Origin: Cymbomonas tetramitiformis
Taxonomy: Eukaryota > Chlorophyta > Pyramimonadophyceae > Pyramimonadales > Pyramimonadaceae
NCBI GenBank assembly: GCA_001247695.2
Contig: LGRX02014151.1
Location: 1 to 33,842, forward strand
Reading direction: 5' to 3'
Length of the DNA stretch: 33,842 nucleotides
In this document: positions 8,031 through 15,971 of the stretch, in pieces
Layout: each line of letters opens with the position of its first letter
Numbering within the stretch: the stretch's first letter is position 1
Program-made: the position numbers and the translations under genes
The notes under the pieces: generated by a model
What the model was told of the DNA's origin: nothing
The model's input: the letters and a program-made list of their open reading frames with translations, nothing else
The model's database searches: none

Positions 8031-8954
8031 TTAACTTTCCATTTTTAAATTGGCATTCGGTACTATTAGCTCATTAAAGCATTTCCGATACTTCTTATTT
8101 GAATCTTTGGGGTTCAAGTCTATAAGCAAAAAACAATATTTTTCTTTGGTAGCATAATCATATACTTCCATAAATTCTTCAAGAGGTATCTCTCCCGAAA
8201 CACTTTTATATACATTTTCCATCTCTTTCTCGTCATATATTTTGAACAAACATAATGCCGTTGCATTGTTTCTTACGGCACGAGGTAAACCAAATTGGGC
8301 GCTTGAAAAGTTTTGGACGCAAATCAACAAACTCAAGCCTAGAGCACCTCCCATATTTTTTGAGAACATTCCGCAATGTCTATGCCGTACACACATATTT
8401 ATAAATTTTCGGTTACCAAACAACCGAGTGCTTTGTGCATCATCAACGAATGCTATGATTCTCGGTTGATGATGATACTTATATGTCGGTGGTTGATAAT
8501 TGTTTGAAGCAAATTTTAACAAGTATTCTGGTGGGATATCGAGTATACTTACCGAATCGCTATGTATCATTTTCATAACTTGCTTGTAAATTTCCAATTC
8601 TTTTAAATAGTTTTCATAACCTTCCGCTTCATTGTCCATAATTTCTAATACATTATCAATGGTTTTTGGGTCGTCCGGGTCGAACACATCTTCGTCCTCT
8701 ATATCTAGGTCTTCCATTAGTGATTTATTGGATGAGAATGTTGAGCTTATGCACAATATACGGTCGCAATTGTCATCTTGTTTAAGCATTCGTAAATAGT
8801 TACACGCCGAGGTCGATTTGGCTGAACCACGACGACCTACCAATAAAATGTTGAATGGTTGTTTCAATAGGTTTTCGCCCGTTTCGTATTGAAATGCACT
8901 AGCTTTGGGCGGTTGAATTTTAAGTTTTGTATCATTCAGTTTAATTGTTTTCAT
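8031..8954 (-). CDS. FtsK/HerA-type (A32-like) genome-packaging ATPase
   Basis: 307 aa from the ATG at 8954; a longer frame to 9053 would overlap the divergent gene that starts at 8976. Walker A is LLVGRRGSAKST (residues 37-48). Walker B is RIIAFVDDAQ (165-174), with the catalytic acid pair. A polar sensor follows in LLICVQNFSS (209-218), then LPRAVRNNA, where the Arg residues could form the finger. This is the DNA-packaging motor of PLVs, virophages and NCLDVs, and one of the four core genes used to recognise them. A 21-bp AT-only spacer separates it from the 8976 gene. Confidence 0.85.
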   Translation of the reverse strand: MKTIKLNDTKLKIQPPKASAFQYETGENLLKQPFNILLVGRRGSAKSTSACNYLRMLKQDDNCDRILCISSTFSSNKSLMEDLDIEDEDVFDPDDPKTIDNVLEIMDNEAEGYENYLKELEIYKQVMKMIHSDSVSILDIPPEYLLKFASNNYQPPTYKYHHQPRIIAFVDDAQSTRLFGNRKFINMCVRHRHCGMFSKNMGGALGLSLLICVQNFSSAQFGLPRAVRNNATALCLFKIYDEKEMENVYKSVSGEIPLEEFMEVYDYATKEKYCFLLIDLNPKDSNKKYRKCFNELIVPNANLKMES

Positions 8955-8975
8955 TAATATAAAACTATTTAAAAA

Positions 8976-9263
8976 ATGAATTGCATTGCCGACATTCCCG
9001 AAAAGTGCTTCACCTACCGGCAAAAGGAACTTATGTGCGACTATTTTAAACATTATAAGGAACTACATCCACATCTCCCCCATTCGATTCTAGTATACAC
9101 AATTAAAGCATATATGGTAAATCCCGACAAATTCCAAAATTGGTACGATAATAAATCCTTGGTAAAACCGAAACCACGTGAAACTCAAGAAGATTATTAC
9201 AAGTATGCCAAAATGAGTGAACAAGAGCTAAGCGATTATGTTAAAAATAATGTAACCATATAG
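8976..9263 (+). CDS. Small hypothetical viral protein
   Basis: 95 aa, charged and Tyr-rich with no recognisable domain (MNCIADIPEKCFTYRQKELM start). It is co-oriented with and immediately upstream of the minor capsid gene (5-bp gap), so it probably belongs to the late morphogenesis unit with the two capsid genes. A mostly helical fold is likely from its composition; function unknown. Confidence 0.65.
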   Translation: MNCIADIPEKCFTYRQKELMCDYFKHYKELHPHLPHSILVYTIKAYMVNPDKFQNWYDNKSLVKPKPRETQEDYYKYAKMSEQELSDYVKNNVTI

Positions 9264-9268
9264 TAACG

Positions 9269-10324
9269 ATGAATGTCTCGAAATTCTCAAAAATGTTATA
9301 CTTTAATAGCGAACAAAATAGTTTACTCGATTCACGACTGGGTCAATATAATATTCCGAGTCAATTGCTTTCATATAAGACGACGGACCAATTGCAACTC
9401 ACCGTTAATGATTTTTACATTGAAAAGACATTTTATGATATAAATCAAACGAACAATACATTTTTTTTGGGAGACAAAACAGCTAATGCCAACAAGTTGT
9501 TTAAAATTGAAATCAACCCCCAAAATTTTCCTTTTCCTAAAACATTTGACGACGCACAAATTTTGGCGGCTATAGGTGATGCTATAAATAATCAACTAGG
9601 ACCCGCCGGTTCCGCCGTGACGGTGACGGCTAGTGTAGCAACACAAGCCGATGCAAACCTCAAATCAATTGTGTTGGAATTCGACAATGATTTGGAAGAT
9701 AAGTTTGATTTTTACTCCTTCGCAACCAAAAGCATAGCGAGGTGTAGCGGAACTTTGTTAAATGCAATAAGCCCATTTGCATCAACGGTAAACGATGCAC
9801 TCAACAACGATTCGAGCGAACTTTTAGGGGGCAATCCGGTTCGGGAGCGAGATTTGGTAGGCAAATCCGAATTGAGCCAATTAAAGCCGATGTTTCAAAA
9901 GACATCACCAAAGACTATGCAAAGCTACTTTCCATTTACATCGAACACAATTCGAGAATTATATCTCCGCACACAATCGTTAGTTTCCAGCTCGGCTTTG
10001 GAGGTTGTTAATTTAAGTCAAGCAAGTGACGACCAAGTCGGTGAGATGATATCTAGTGATATACTATTTAAAATTGCTATTGACGATTTATCTAAGCCGT
10101 CGTTTTCATATTTAGATGCCAACAACAATTATAGCGTTGTCATTAGTCCAAGTCTATTGTCACAAATAAATTTTGCATTAACGGACTCACGTGGTAGATT
10201 AATGTTTCAAATTTCAAAAAATAATGGCAGAACACCGTCTTCTCTTGTTACTCAAGCTAGGTCGGGAAATGTGTATTTCAGTTTTTCATTAAAAGTGGAA
10301 GTTATAAGCAATGATTCGCAATAA
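9269..10324 (+). CDS. Minor capsid (penton) protein
   Basis: 351 aa directly upstream of the major capsid gene, the usual position for the single-jelly-roll penton protein in PLVs and virophages. It has many short beta-prone stretches and no membrane segment. Near the C-terminus INFALTDSRGRLMF matches the closing strand region typical of these minor capsid proteins (L-x-D-xx-G-R), followed by VYFSFSLKVEVI. Assignment rests on position plus this motif. The alternative ATG at 9293 would remove eight residues. Confidence 0.65.
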   Translation: MNVSKFSKMLYFNSEQNSLLDSRLGQYNIPSQLLSYKTTDQLQLTVNDFYIEKTFYDINQTNNTFFLGDKTANANKLFKIEINPQNFPFPKTFDDAQILAAIGDAINNQLGPAGSAVTVTASVATQADANLKSIVLEFDNDLEDKFDFYSFATKSIARCSGTLLNAISPFASTVNDALNNDSSELLGGNPVRERDLVGKSELSQLKPMFQKTSPKTMQSYFPFTSNTIRELYLRTQSLVSSSALEVVNLSQASDDQVGEMISSDILFKIAIDDLSKPSFSYLDANNNYSVVISPSLLSQINFALTDSRGRLMFQISKNNGRTPSSLVTQARSGNVYFSFSLKVEVISNDSQ

Positions 10325-10355
10325 ATTTATCTGTATTATATATTATTATAAAGAT

Positions 10356-11771
10356 ATGTTAGACAGCTATTATCCCGAATCCTTAAGTTATGCGACGACT
10401 CAAATGACAGATTTTAGCCAAAATCAATTTGAATTATTGACATCAAACTCGACCGTTGTTAATGGTGGTGGTGGCTCTTTGGAGATAAATTTACCCATAA
10501 ATAGTTTCATTGACACGCGCAAATTTGCTATAAGATTCTTTGCCAAAACCAATCGTGCATTTACGTACGATAGTGGAGGAGGTGCATTGAAAACGTGTCA
10601 TTCATTTTTGCCGGAAATATTCAACCTATTCTCTAGATATGAGGTAAGTATAAATGGTGTTATTGTAAATCAATCGGTGGCTCAAGCATCTGACATTCAA
10701 GAGGTTAAACATCTAGTTAGCGACCATTTAGAAAACGAAATAACATATAGAAGCGTGTTGTCGAATTGTGGCTCGGAGGGTATCCAATTAACTAATGGAT
10801 TGATAACGGGTTCAGCTGACGAAGATAATCAAGCGGGTGACTTTGAAGGGCGAGAATTTATTTTGAACAATCTTTTAGGATTTTTAGGAACTTGTGAGCC
10901 ATCCATAATTGACTCGAGCACACTCGGGGCAATACGTATCAGGCTCTTTACCGACAATGCAGTAACGTGTTTGTTATATGGCGAACAAGGTCAAGCCCCC
11001 GGGGTATTTACTACTAAAGCAGCTGCTGCTCAAACATTTGCTCAAAATGCAAGCTTTACGTTATCTCAAGTTTCTGCATCAATTACCACATTATCATTCT
11101 CAAGCGGAGTCGTTGAACAAAATATAGAGGAATTAATTTCAAAAGGAGCATTAACAATCATTTTTGAAAATTATGCGACATTTTTCCAAAGCGATTCGAC
11201 CAATAATAAAAATGTACGATTTGCACTATCGGTCAATTGTTGGAATAAAGCTTATGCCATAACCCGTCCTTTAAATTATCGAACCGTAAACGAAACTGGG
11301 ATTGCACAATATACTAATCGTCTTGGACGTCTTTATCAATTGCCATCTAAAATATACGGCGGTAATAGAGCATTCCGTTACTCATGGAGCGTAAATAACG
11401 TGTTGACCCCTGCATTTCCTAATTCTCCGTTACAAGCGTATATGAATATCACTCATTCACAGGGAGACCAATATTCAATGATGGGTTCAAATCATATGCA
11501 ATCAAGAACTGATTATTTCAACAATTCTTTTATATTGCCTTTAAATTTATGTTTGGATAATGAGCCACGCCGATTAAGTGGATACTCAAGTTTAGGAACC
11601 AATAGTTCTTGTTATTTACAATGTACGGCGAGCGACAATCCATCGGCTGCCGGTGTAGCATTTGAAACGGGGAATGAAGCTACGGGTGGACCCAATGAAA
11701 CTATGATTATATGTATGTTCACTTCTAAATTAATGGTATCAGCCGGACGAGTTATTTCGGTCGAATTATGA
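10356..11771 (+). CDS. Major capsid protein (double jelly roll)
   Basis: 471 aa from the ATG at 10356, which follows the AT-only tract TATTATATATTATTATAAAG; the frame is open back to 10311, but those codons overlap the penton gene end. The sequence starts MLDSYYPESLSYATTQMTDF and contains INLPINSFIDTRKFAIRFFA early on. The protein is beta-rich throughout, with few Cys and Gly/Asn/Ser loops. Length and position (after ATPase and penton) fit the double-jelly-roll capsomer of PLVs/virophages. It forms the trimeric hexons of the icosahedral shell. Convergent with the oxygenase gene. Confidence 0.75.
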   Translation: MLDSYYPESLSYATTQMTDFSQNQFELLTSNSTVVNGGGGSLEINLPINSFIDTRKFAIRFFAKTNRAFTYDSGGGALKTCHSFLPEIFNLFSRYEVSINGVIVNQSVAQASDIQEVKHLVSDHLENEITYRSVLSNCGSEGIQLTNGLITGSADEDNQAGDFEGREFILNNLLGFLGTCEPSIIDSSTLGAIRIRLFTDNAVTCLLYGEQGQAPGVFTTKAAAAQTFAQNASFTLSQVSASITTLSFSSGVVEQNIEELISKGALTIIFENYATFFQSDSTNNKNVRFALSVNCWNKAYAITRPLNYRTVNETGIAQYTNRLGRLYQLPSKIYGGNRAFRYSWSVNNVLTPAFPNSPLQAYMNITHSQGDQYSMMGSNHMQSRTDYFNNSFILPLNLCLDNEPRRLSGYSSLGTNSSCYLQCTASDNPSAAGVAFETGNEATGGPNETMIICMFTSKLMVSAGRVISVEL

Positions 11772-11871
11772 TGACATTATTTATACATAGCAAGGAGTTG
11801 TCAATATTGGGTCTTCCACTAATTTTCGATGGTCGTACAACTTGAACCATATGACTACATATCGTGTACCT

Positions 11872-12726
11872 TCAAAATCGTCCATAATCACTTCGTGAGG
11901 TAATCTCCCGGTCTACTTTTAACACTTTGTTTCGATTGTAAAAGTCACCGATGATTTGGTCATTTGAGTCGTAACACCTTAATGGCGCGCCTTTAAAATC
12001 TCCAAGCGCCATTGCATATTGAAAACTTATATCTTCGGCATCGACGTGTTTTTTCACATACGTGCCGGGTTCCATTTTTGCATAATTGACAACGTACTCG
12101 CCTTCCGAAAAATCTTTATCAATAATACTTATCAATTCCTTCGAAACCGCCCATAATGCTTGCTTCCATTTAGGAAGTTTTCTATCTTCAACTTTTCTCA
12201 CACAAACACCTTTGCCTTTCTTATGAGGCATATTGTGAGGTGTTTGCATACCACCACCACCCAATGCTCCGGTCGTGTTTCCAAGCATAAATGACCAATT
12301 TAGGTTGAAGCGAATCTTTTTTGTTTTGTCTCGATATTGTTTATTCAATTTTACATTGCTCAACATACTTTCAATTTCACTCATCAAGTTTTGTACATAT
12401 GACATATCCGTATTTTTTTGTGCCGAAGGCTTTATCACTTGAAAAGTGGAGTATTCCTTATGTGACCCGCATTGCCAATGATTGTCGTTTCTTTCGTCAT
12501 AAAATGCATAAGTATAATGCCAAGAGTATAAATGATTATCTTCGGTAATCTCCCAAGTTTCCCAATCACTTGGCTCATCAGTCCAAAAAATATGCTTCTT
12601 ATTTTCGTGAGCACTCAAATACATTTTGTCTTCTTTTCTCTTTACATAAACATACAAGTTATCGCATCTTTCAATTTCCACATCAATGGTCTTATTACCC
12701 CATTTGAGCATCGCGGAGTAAGACAT
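11872..12726 (-). CDS. 2OG-Fe(II) oxygenase with beta-rich N-terminal domain, C-terminus frameshifted
   Basis: 284 aa from the ATG at 12726. Residues 1-100 are Trp/Tyr-rich with a MYLSAHENKKHIFW...WETWEI pattern that resembles a beta-trefoil or fascin-like module. Residues 185-270 look like a 2-oxoglutarate/Fe(II) dioxygenase: WxVSKELIS helix, YAKMEPGTYVKKHVDAED with the H227-x-D229 iron ligands, then ALGDFKGAPLRCYDS. The frame ends at 11872 before the third iron ligand. The missing part is intact in another frame down to a TAA at 11781, including PHEV (His ligand) and GTRYVV (2OG-binding Arg). One extra C near 11908-11909 would explain the break. Known relatives hydroxylate proteins or demethylate nucleic acids; the substrate here is unknown. 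Confidence 0.7.
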   Translation of the reverse strand: MSYSAMLKWGNKTIDVEIERCDNLYVYVKRKEDKMYLSAHENKKHIFWTDEPSDWETWEITEDNHLYSWHYTYAFYDERNDNHWQCGSHKEYSTFQVIKPSAQKNTDMSYVQNLMSEIESMLSNVKLNKQYRDKTKKIRFNLNWSFMLGNTTGALGGGGMQTPHNMPHKKGKGVCVRKVEDRKLPKWKQALWAVSKELISIIDKDFSEGEYVVNYAKMEPGTYVKKHVDAEDISFQYAMALGDFKGAPLRCYDSNDQIIGDFYNRNKVLKVDREITSRSDYGRF

Positions 12727-12790
12727 ATTTGTGAAAGTAAGTAGAAGTAAGTAAAGTATGTATGTATGTACTTGAGTATGCTGTAAATGA

Positions 12791-12826
12791 TTCAAGTATA
12801 CCTTATAGAGTTTATGTCTTAAAGTT
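12791..12826 (-). promoter_or_regulatory. Putative early promoter (oxygenase gene)
   Basis: The minus strand reads TTTTTAACTTTAAGACATAA and then GTATACTTGAA, ending about 65 bp before the ATG at 12726. Both blocks recur upstream of the 5641 gene. Confidence 0.55.
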
Positions 12827-12845
12827 AAAAATTTTAGGATAGATT

Positions 12846-12972
12846 GGGTAATGGGTATGTGGTAATGGGTTGTTTATAAAAGTATGTCAAAGAAAGAATA
12901 TCATTTTGTATATTTATTTTTAATTATTTGAAAATGTTTTTCAAAAGTACCAATTACTCGGAACCCGGTACC
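12846..12972 (+). repeat. Intergenic ~130-bp TIR module, copy B (diverged)
   Basis: It starts GGGTAATGGGTATGTGGTAATGGGTTG and ends CAATTACTCGGAACCCGGTACC. It shares TTGTTTATAAAAGTAT and AAAATGTTTTTCAAAAGTACC with the other copies but is the most diverged. It lies between the divergent oxygenase and small basic protein genes. Confidence 0.75.
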
Positions 12973-13063
12973 ATAACCTTACGTGTGTTGCTTTATTGAA
13001 CATATATGCTATGAACAACGCATTTAAAGCTTCGGTCACTTATAACACTAATCTGGTAGCGCG

Positions 13064-13261
13064 ATGCCTACATCCGAAGCACAAAAAGCAGCAGCCAAAC
13101 GATATAGAGAAAAGAATCGGGAAAGGTATAATGCGTCACAAAAAAAATATAATGCATCTTGGTATGACCGTAATCGTCTTCTGCATTGTGAAAAAGTTAA
13201 GAGGTCATATCACCAAAAGAAAATAAAAAATGCTGATAATATATATGCTATTAAAATTTAA
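13064..13261 (+). CDS. Small basic protein
   Basis: 65 aa, strongly basic: MPTSEAQKAAAKRYREKNRERY followed by repeated K/R/Y/N-rich helix. The AQKAAAKRYREKN start is like short DNA-binding or HNH-associated helices found in large DNA viruses. The overlapping frame at 12996-13226 is less convincing. It lies just upstream of the polymerase gene and may be transcribed with it or overlap its promoter. No function assignable. Confidence 0.5.
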   Translation: MPTSEAQKAAAKRYREKNRERYNASQKKYNASWYDRNRLLHCEKVKRSYHQKKIKNADNIYAIKI

Positions 13262-13268
13262 CTTAAAG
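13260..13268 (+). promoter_or_regulatory. Putative early promoter motif (polymerase)
   Basis: TTTAACTTAAAGAGAAA lies about 30 bp before the polymerase ATG at 13298, overlapping the end of the preceding small gene. It matches the motif before the recombinase and three other genes. Confidence 0.5.
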
Positions 13269-13297
13269 AGAAACCGTATTCATAGTATATAGAAACA

Positions 13298-14770
13298 ATG
13301 AATTATAATAAATTCCCCGAGCAAATTACTTTAAGTGAGACCTATTTTAAGTATGAGGTTATGGAACTTTTACTTAAAGTAGATGTAAATTCCAAAGGTT
13401 ATGATATAGAGAATATGATGTGGCGCGAGGAGCAAACCAAATTGAAGAAGATGCATAAGTTTATGAGTAAAAAGACACATATGAACACCATAACTTACAA
13501 AAAAGCACCATACAATTTAGGTAGATATTACCCGGTGAGTGATAAGTATAATACTTGTTGTTTCCAAAATCAATATAATGTTATCCGCCGACTTGTTATG
13601 GACGGAAACTACATTTCATTTGATTTAGAAAATGCGCATCCAACAATCATATCTCAATTGTGTGAGAAGTATAACATTGAATGCTCGGCAATAAACGATT
13701 ACATTGTGAATAGAGAAAGTATATTTTACAACATTCAACGAAGTTATAATGTGAGTAGAGCTAATGCAAAACACTTGATGTTAATATTGACATTTGGAGG
13801 CTCATTTCAAACTTGGTTAAATGAACTTAAACTTCCTAAACATCAATATATAGATTGTATAAAACAATATGAAGACCAAATAAAAAATATACTTACAAAT
13901 GATGCCCTTGAGCACTTTCCAAAATTTGCAAAAGCCGTACAAGTAGCTTGTGAAGTAAAAAATAAGACAAAAGAAATGGCAAAATTCAGGAGTGCATTGG
14001 GGTTGTATATTCAAGAAATAGAGAGTCGGATGATGATGTGTATATATGACTATTTGGTGACGAATACTAAAATGAAGCCTGCGGCACTAATCCACGACGA
14101 GATTTTGGTATATAAAGACGATAATGTCGACATTGACAAAGTAATAAGCGAGTTGAAAGTATGTATAAAAGCACACACGTGTTTTGAAATGCAATTGAAA
14201 TGTCAAGCAACTTCCGCCACGGATGAAGATTGTCGATGGCTTGAATCCCACCAACCTTTCATCGATGACATAGATGAACGACGTAGTGACCAAGTACATT
14301 GTGACCTAATACTCGAACAATTTCAAGACCAAATTTTTATCACACCATTGGGGTTAATGATATATGACGAAGAAGACGGTAGGTGGACACTTGATAAATA
14401 TAAAGGGAAAGGTTTGCATCTAAAAATCATTGAGCGCAACTACACCAAAATATTTATAAATGTTAGTTCCAAAGATGAATCAAAGTCTTTTATGAGTTTG
14501 TATGAACCCGCATACAAGCTAGTCTCTCAAAAAGCACCCGTGTTGATAGAGTTTGACGTGTCGAAAAGTAAAGGGTACCTTCTTTTCGATAATGGTGTGT
14601 TGGATTTGAAAAACTTTGAATTATTGAAGAAGCATCCAAGCTATAACTTTATCAACAAAATACATCGGGACTATAATGTTTCGGAAGATTACTCCGAATT
14701 GAAATCTGAGGTGATTAGGAGATTGTTTGATAACCCAATTACCAACATTGAAAAACGATTATGTGCTTGA
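13298..14770 (+). CDS. TVpol-type family-A-like DNA polymerase (N-terminal part of polymerase-helicase)
   Basis: 490 aa. Motif A is YISFDLENAHPTII with the metal-binding Asp at about residue 109. The motif B helix is RANAKHLMLILTFGG (about 154-168). Motif C is ALIHDEILVY, the HDE signature of family A polymerases (residues 266-268). This is the TVpol module of polinton-like viruses, virophages and transpovirons, normally fused to an SF3 helicase. The region after about residue 330 is the linker or D5-like N-terminal domain of the helicase. The frame ends at 14770, just before the helicase, because of a +1 shift at the A5 run 14751-14755. The product replicates the viral genome. Confidence 0.8.
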   Translation: MNYNKFPEQITLSETYFKYEVMELLLKVDVNSKGYDIENMMWREEQTKLKKMHKFMSKKTHMNTITYKKAPYNLGRYYPVSDKYNTCCFQNQYNVIRRLVMDGNYISFDLENAHPTIISQLCEKYNIECSAINDYIVNRESIFYNIQRSYNVSRANAKHLMLILTFGGSFQTWLNELKLPKHQYIDCIKQYEDQIKNILTNDALEHFPKFAKAVQVACEVKNKTKEMAKFRSALGLYIQEIESRMMMCIYDYLVTNTKMKPAALIHDEILVYKDDNVDIDKVISELKVCIKAHTCFEMQLKCQATSATDEDCRWLESHQPFIDDIDERRSDQVHCDLILEQFQDQIFITPLGLMIYDEEDGRWTLDKYKGKGLHLKIIERNYTKIFINVSSKDESKSFMSLYEPAYKLVSQKAPVLIEFDVSKSKGYLLFDNGVLDLKNFELLKKHPSYNFINKIHRDYNVSEDYSELKSEVIRRLFDNPITNIEKRLCA

Positions 14771-15788
14771 GCAATTAGCAAGGGGGATGGCGGGTGAAAT
14801 ATGTGATAGACAATTTATGTTTTTGATAGGTGATACGGCTTGCGGAAAAGGGAAATTGACTTCATTGTTAAAACGTGCATTTGAAGAATTCCAATATGAA
14901 TTTGATGGAGAAAATTTAAAAGCCAAAAAGTACAAATCCGATATGGAAAATGAACGAAAATGGACTTGGGCGGTTGAGCTGTGGCATAGACGTTTTGCAA
15001 TAAGTAATGAATGTGACATAGGTGTTGAAGCGACAAAAAATAATTTTGGCGAACACAAAATGAGAATTGAAAAGTTGTCCGCAACCATCTTGAAAAAGTT
15101 TTGCAGTGGCGGGAACGAAACATTACCGATGCGAGAGTTGTATCAAAACGCCACAAATGTCAAAATACAAGCATATATGCTTTGTCTATCCAACGATACA
15201 CCCGAGGTTGAAGGGGTCGATAGAGCATACACGGATAGAGCAAATTATGTTCAATGTGATAGAACATCTAGCGATAGCATTATGGAACCAAACGATGCTT
15301 ACTTTGTGAGAGATGATAGCATTGATAATTTCGTAAATCAAGTAAATGTAGCGGATGCATTTATTAGTATATTGTGCGACTATTATCGAAAAAGTATTAT
15401 CAATGGTCGAACTCCCAAACCTGAATTTGTCAAATCTGAAGTAGCGGAAAGAACGGGTTCTAATAGAGGTGGATTTGAATGGATTGAGGCTAATTATGAG
15501 ATTTACAAAAGTAAAGACATTCTAAAAGACTTCAAAGGTGTAATGACAAAAGAAGGAATATATAGATTTGATTGGAAAAAAGTTGGTGATTGGTATGTTA
15601 TTATTGAAAACGTACACGATTGGTTTATAAAAGATGGAAATTTAATGACCGCAACCGAATTTGGCAAGCTTTTAACAAAACATCATATATATCCCGCTCA
15701 ACGAAAAATCAATGGTAGGACTAAACGTGTACGTGTTGGAATGCGCAAACCTCAAAGACACTCCGATGATGATGAATCGGATGCTTAA
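14727..15788 (+). CDS. Superfamily 3 helicase (C-terminal part of polymerase-helicase)
   Basis: 353-residue open frame with no ATG at its beginning (first ATG at 14787), overlapping the polymerase frame by 44 bp. Walker A is LIGDTACGKGKLTS (about residues 33-46). Walker B is RRFAISNECD (88-97), with the SF3-type Asn-Glu. Motif C/sensor is MLCLSNDTPEVEGVDRAYTDR (151-171), with the final Arg as arginine finger. The protein ends in a basic and acidic tail (GRTKRVRVGMRK...DDDES). It continues the polymerase protein after a single-base shift and would unwind DNA during replication. Confidence 0.8.
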   Translation: MITQLPTLKNDYVLEQLARGMAGEICDRQFMFLIGDTACGKGKLTSLLKRAFEEFQYEFDGENLKAKKYKSDMENERKWTWAVELWHRRFAISNECDIGVEATKNNFGEHKMRIEKLSATILKKFCSGGNETLPMRELYQNATNVKIQAYMLCLSNDTPEVEGVDRAYTDRANYVQCDRTSSDSIMEPNDAYFVRDDSIDNFVNQVNVADAFISILCDYYRKSIINGRTPKPEFVKSEVAERTGSNRGGFEWIEANYEIYKSKDILKDFKGVMTKEGIYRFDWKKVGDWYVIIENVHDWFIKDGNLMTATEFGKLLTKHHIYPAQRKINGRTKRVRVGMRKPQRHSDDDESDA

Positions 15789-15835
15789 TATACAATTGTT
15801 AAACATAAATATATATACATATAATATACATAAAA

Positions 15836-15962
15836 GGTATTGGGTACGTGGTAATGGGTTGTTTTAAAAAGTATTTCAAAGGAAGAAAAGTATTTTTGTA
15901 GAATAAATTTTATAAAATAGAAAATGTTTTTAAAAATGCCCATTACTAGCTACCCGCTACTA
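15836..15962 (+). repeat. Intergenic ~130-bp TIR module, copy C
   Basis: It starts GGTATTGGGTACGTGGTAATGGG and ends GCCCATTACTAGCTACCCGCTACT. The interior AAAGGAAGAAAAGTATTTTT and GAATAAATTTTATAAAATAG are almost identical to copy D at 22646-22773. It lies between the convergent polymerase-helicase and fibre genes, where it could serve as a bidirectional transcription end. Confidence 0.85.
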
Positions 15963-15971
15963 TAATAGAAT

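Noticed and set aside
12996..13226. 76-aa ORF overlapping the small basic protein
   Set aside because: The overlapping frame from 13064 has the more protein-like Lys/Arg/Ala helix; only one is likely real.
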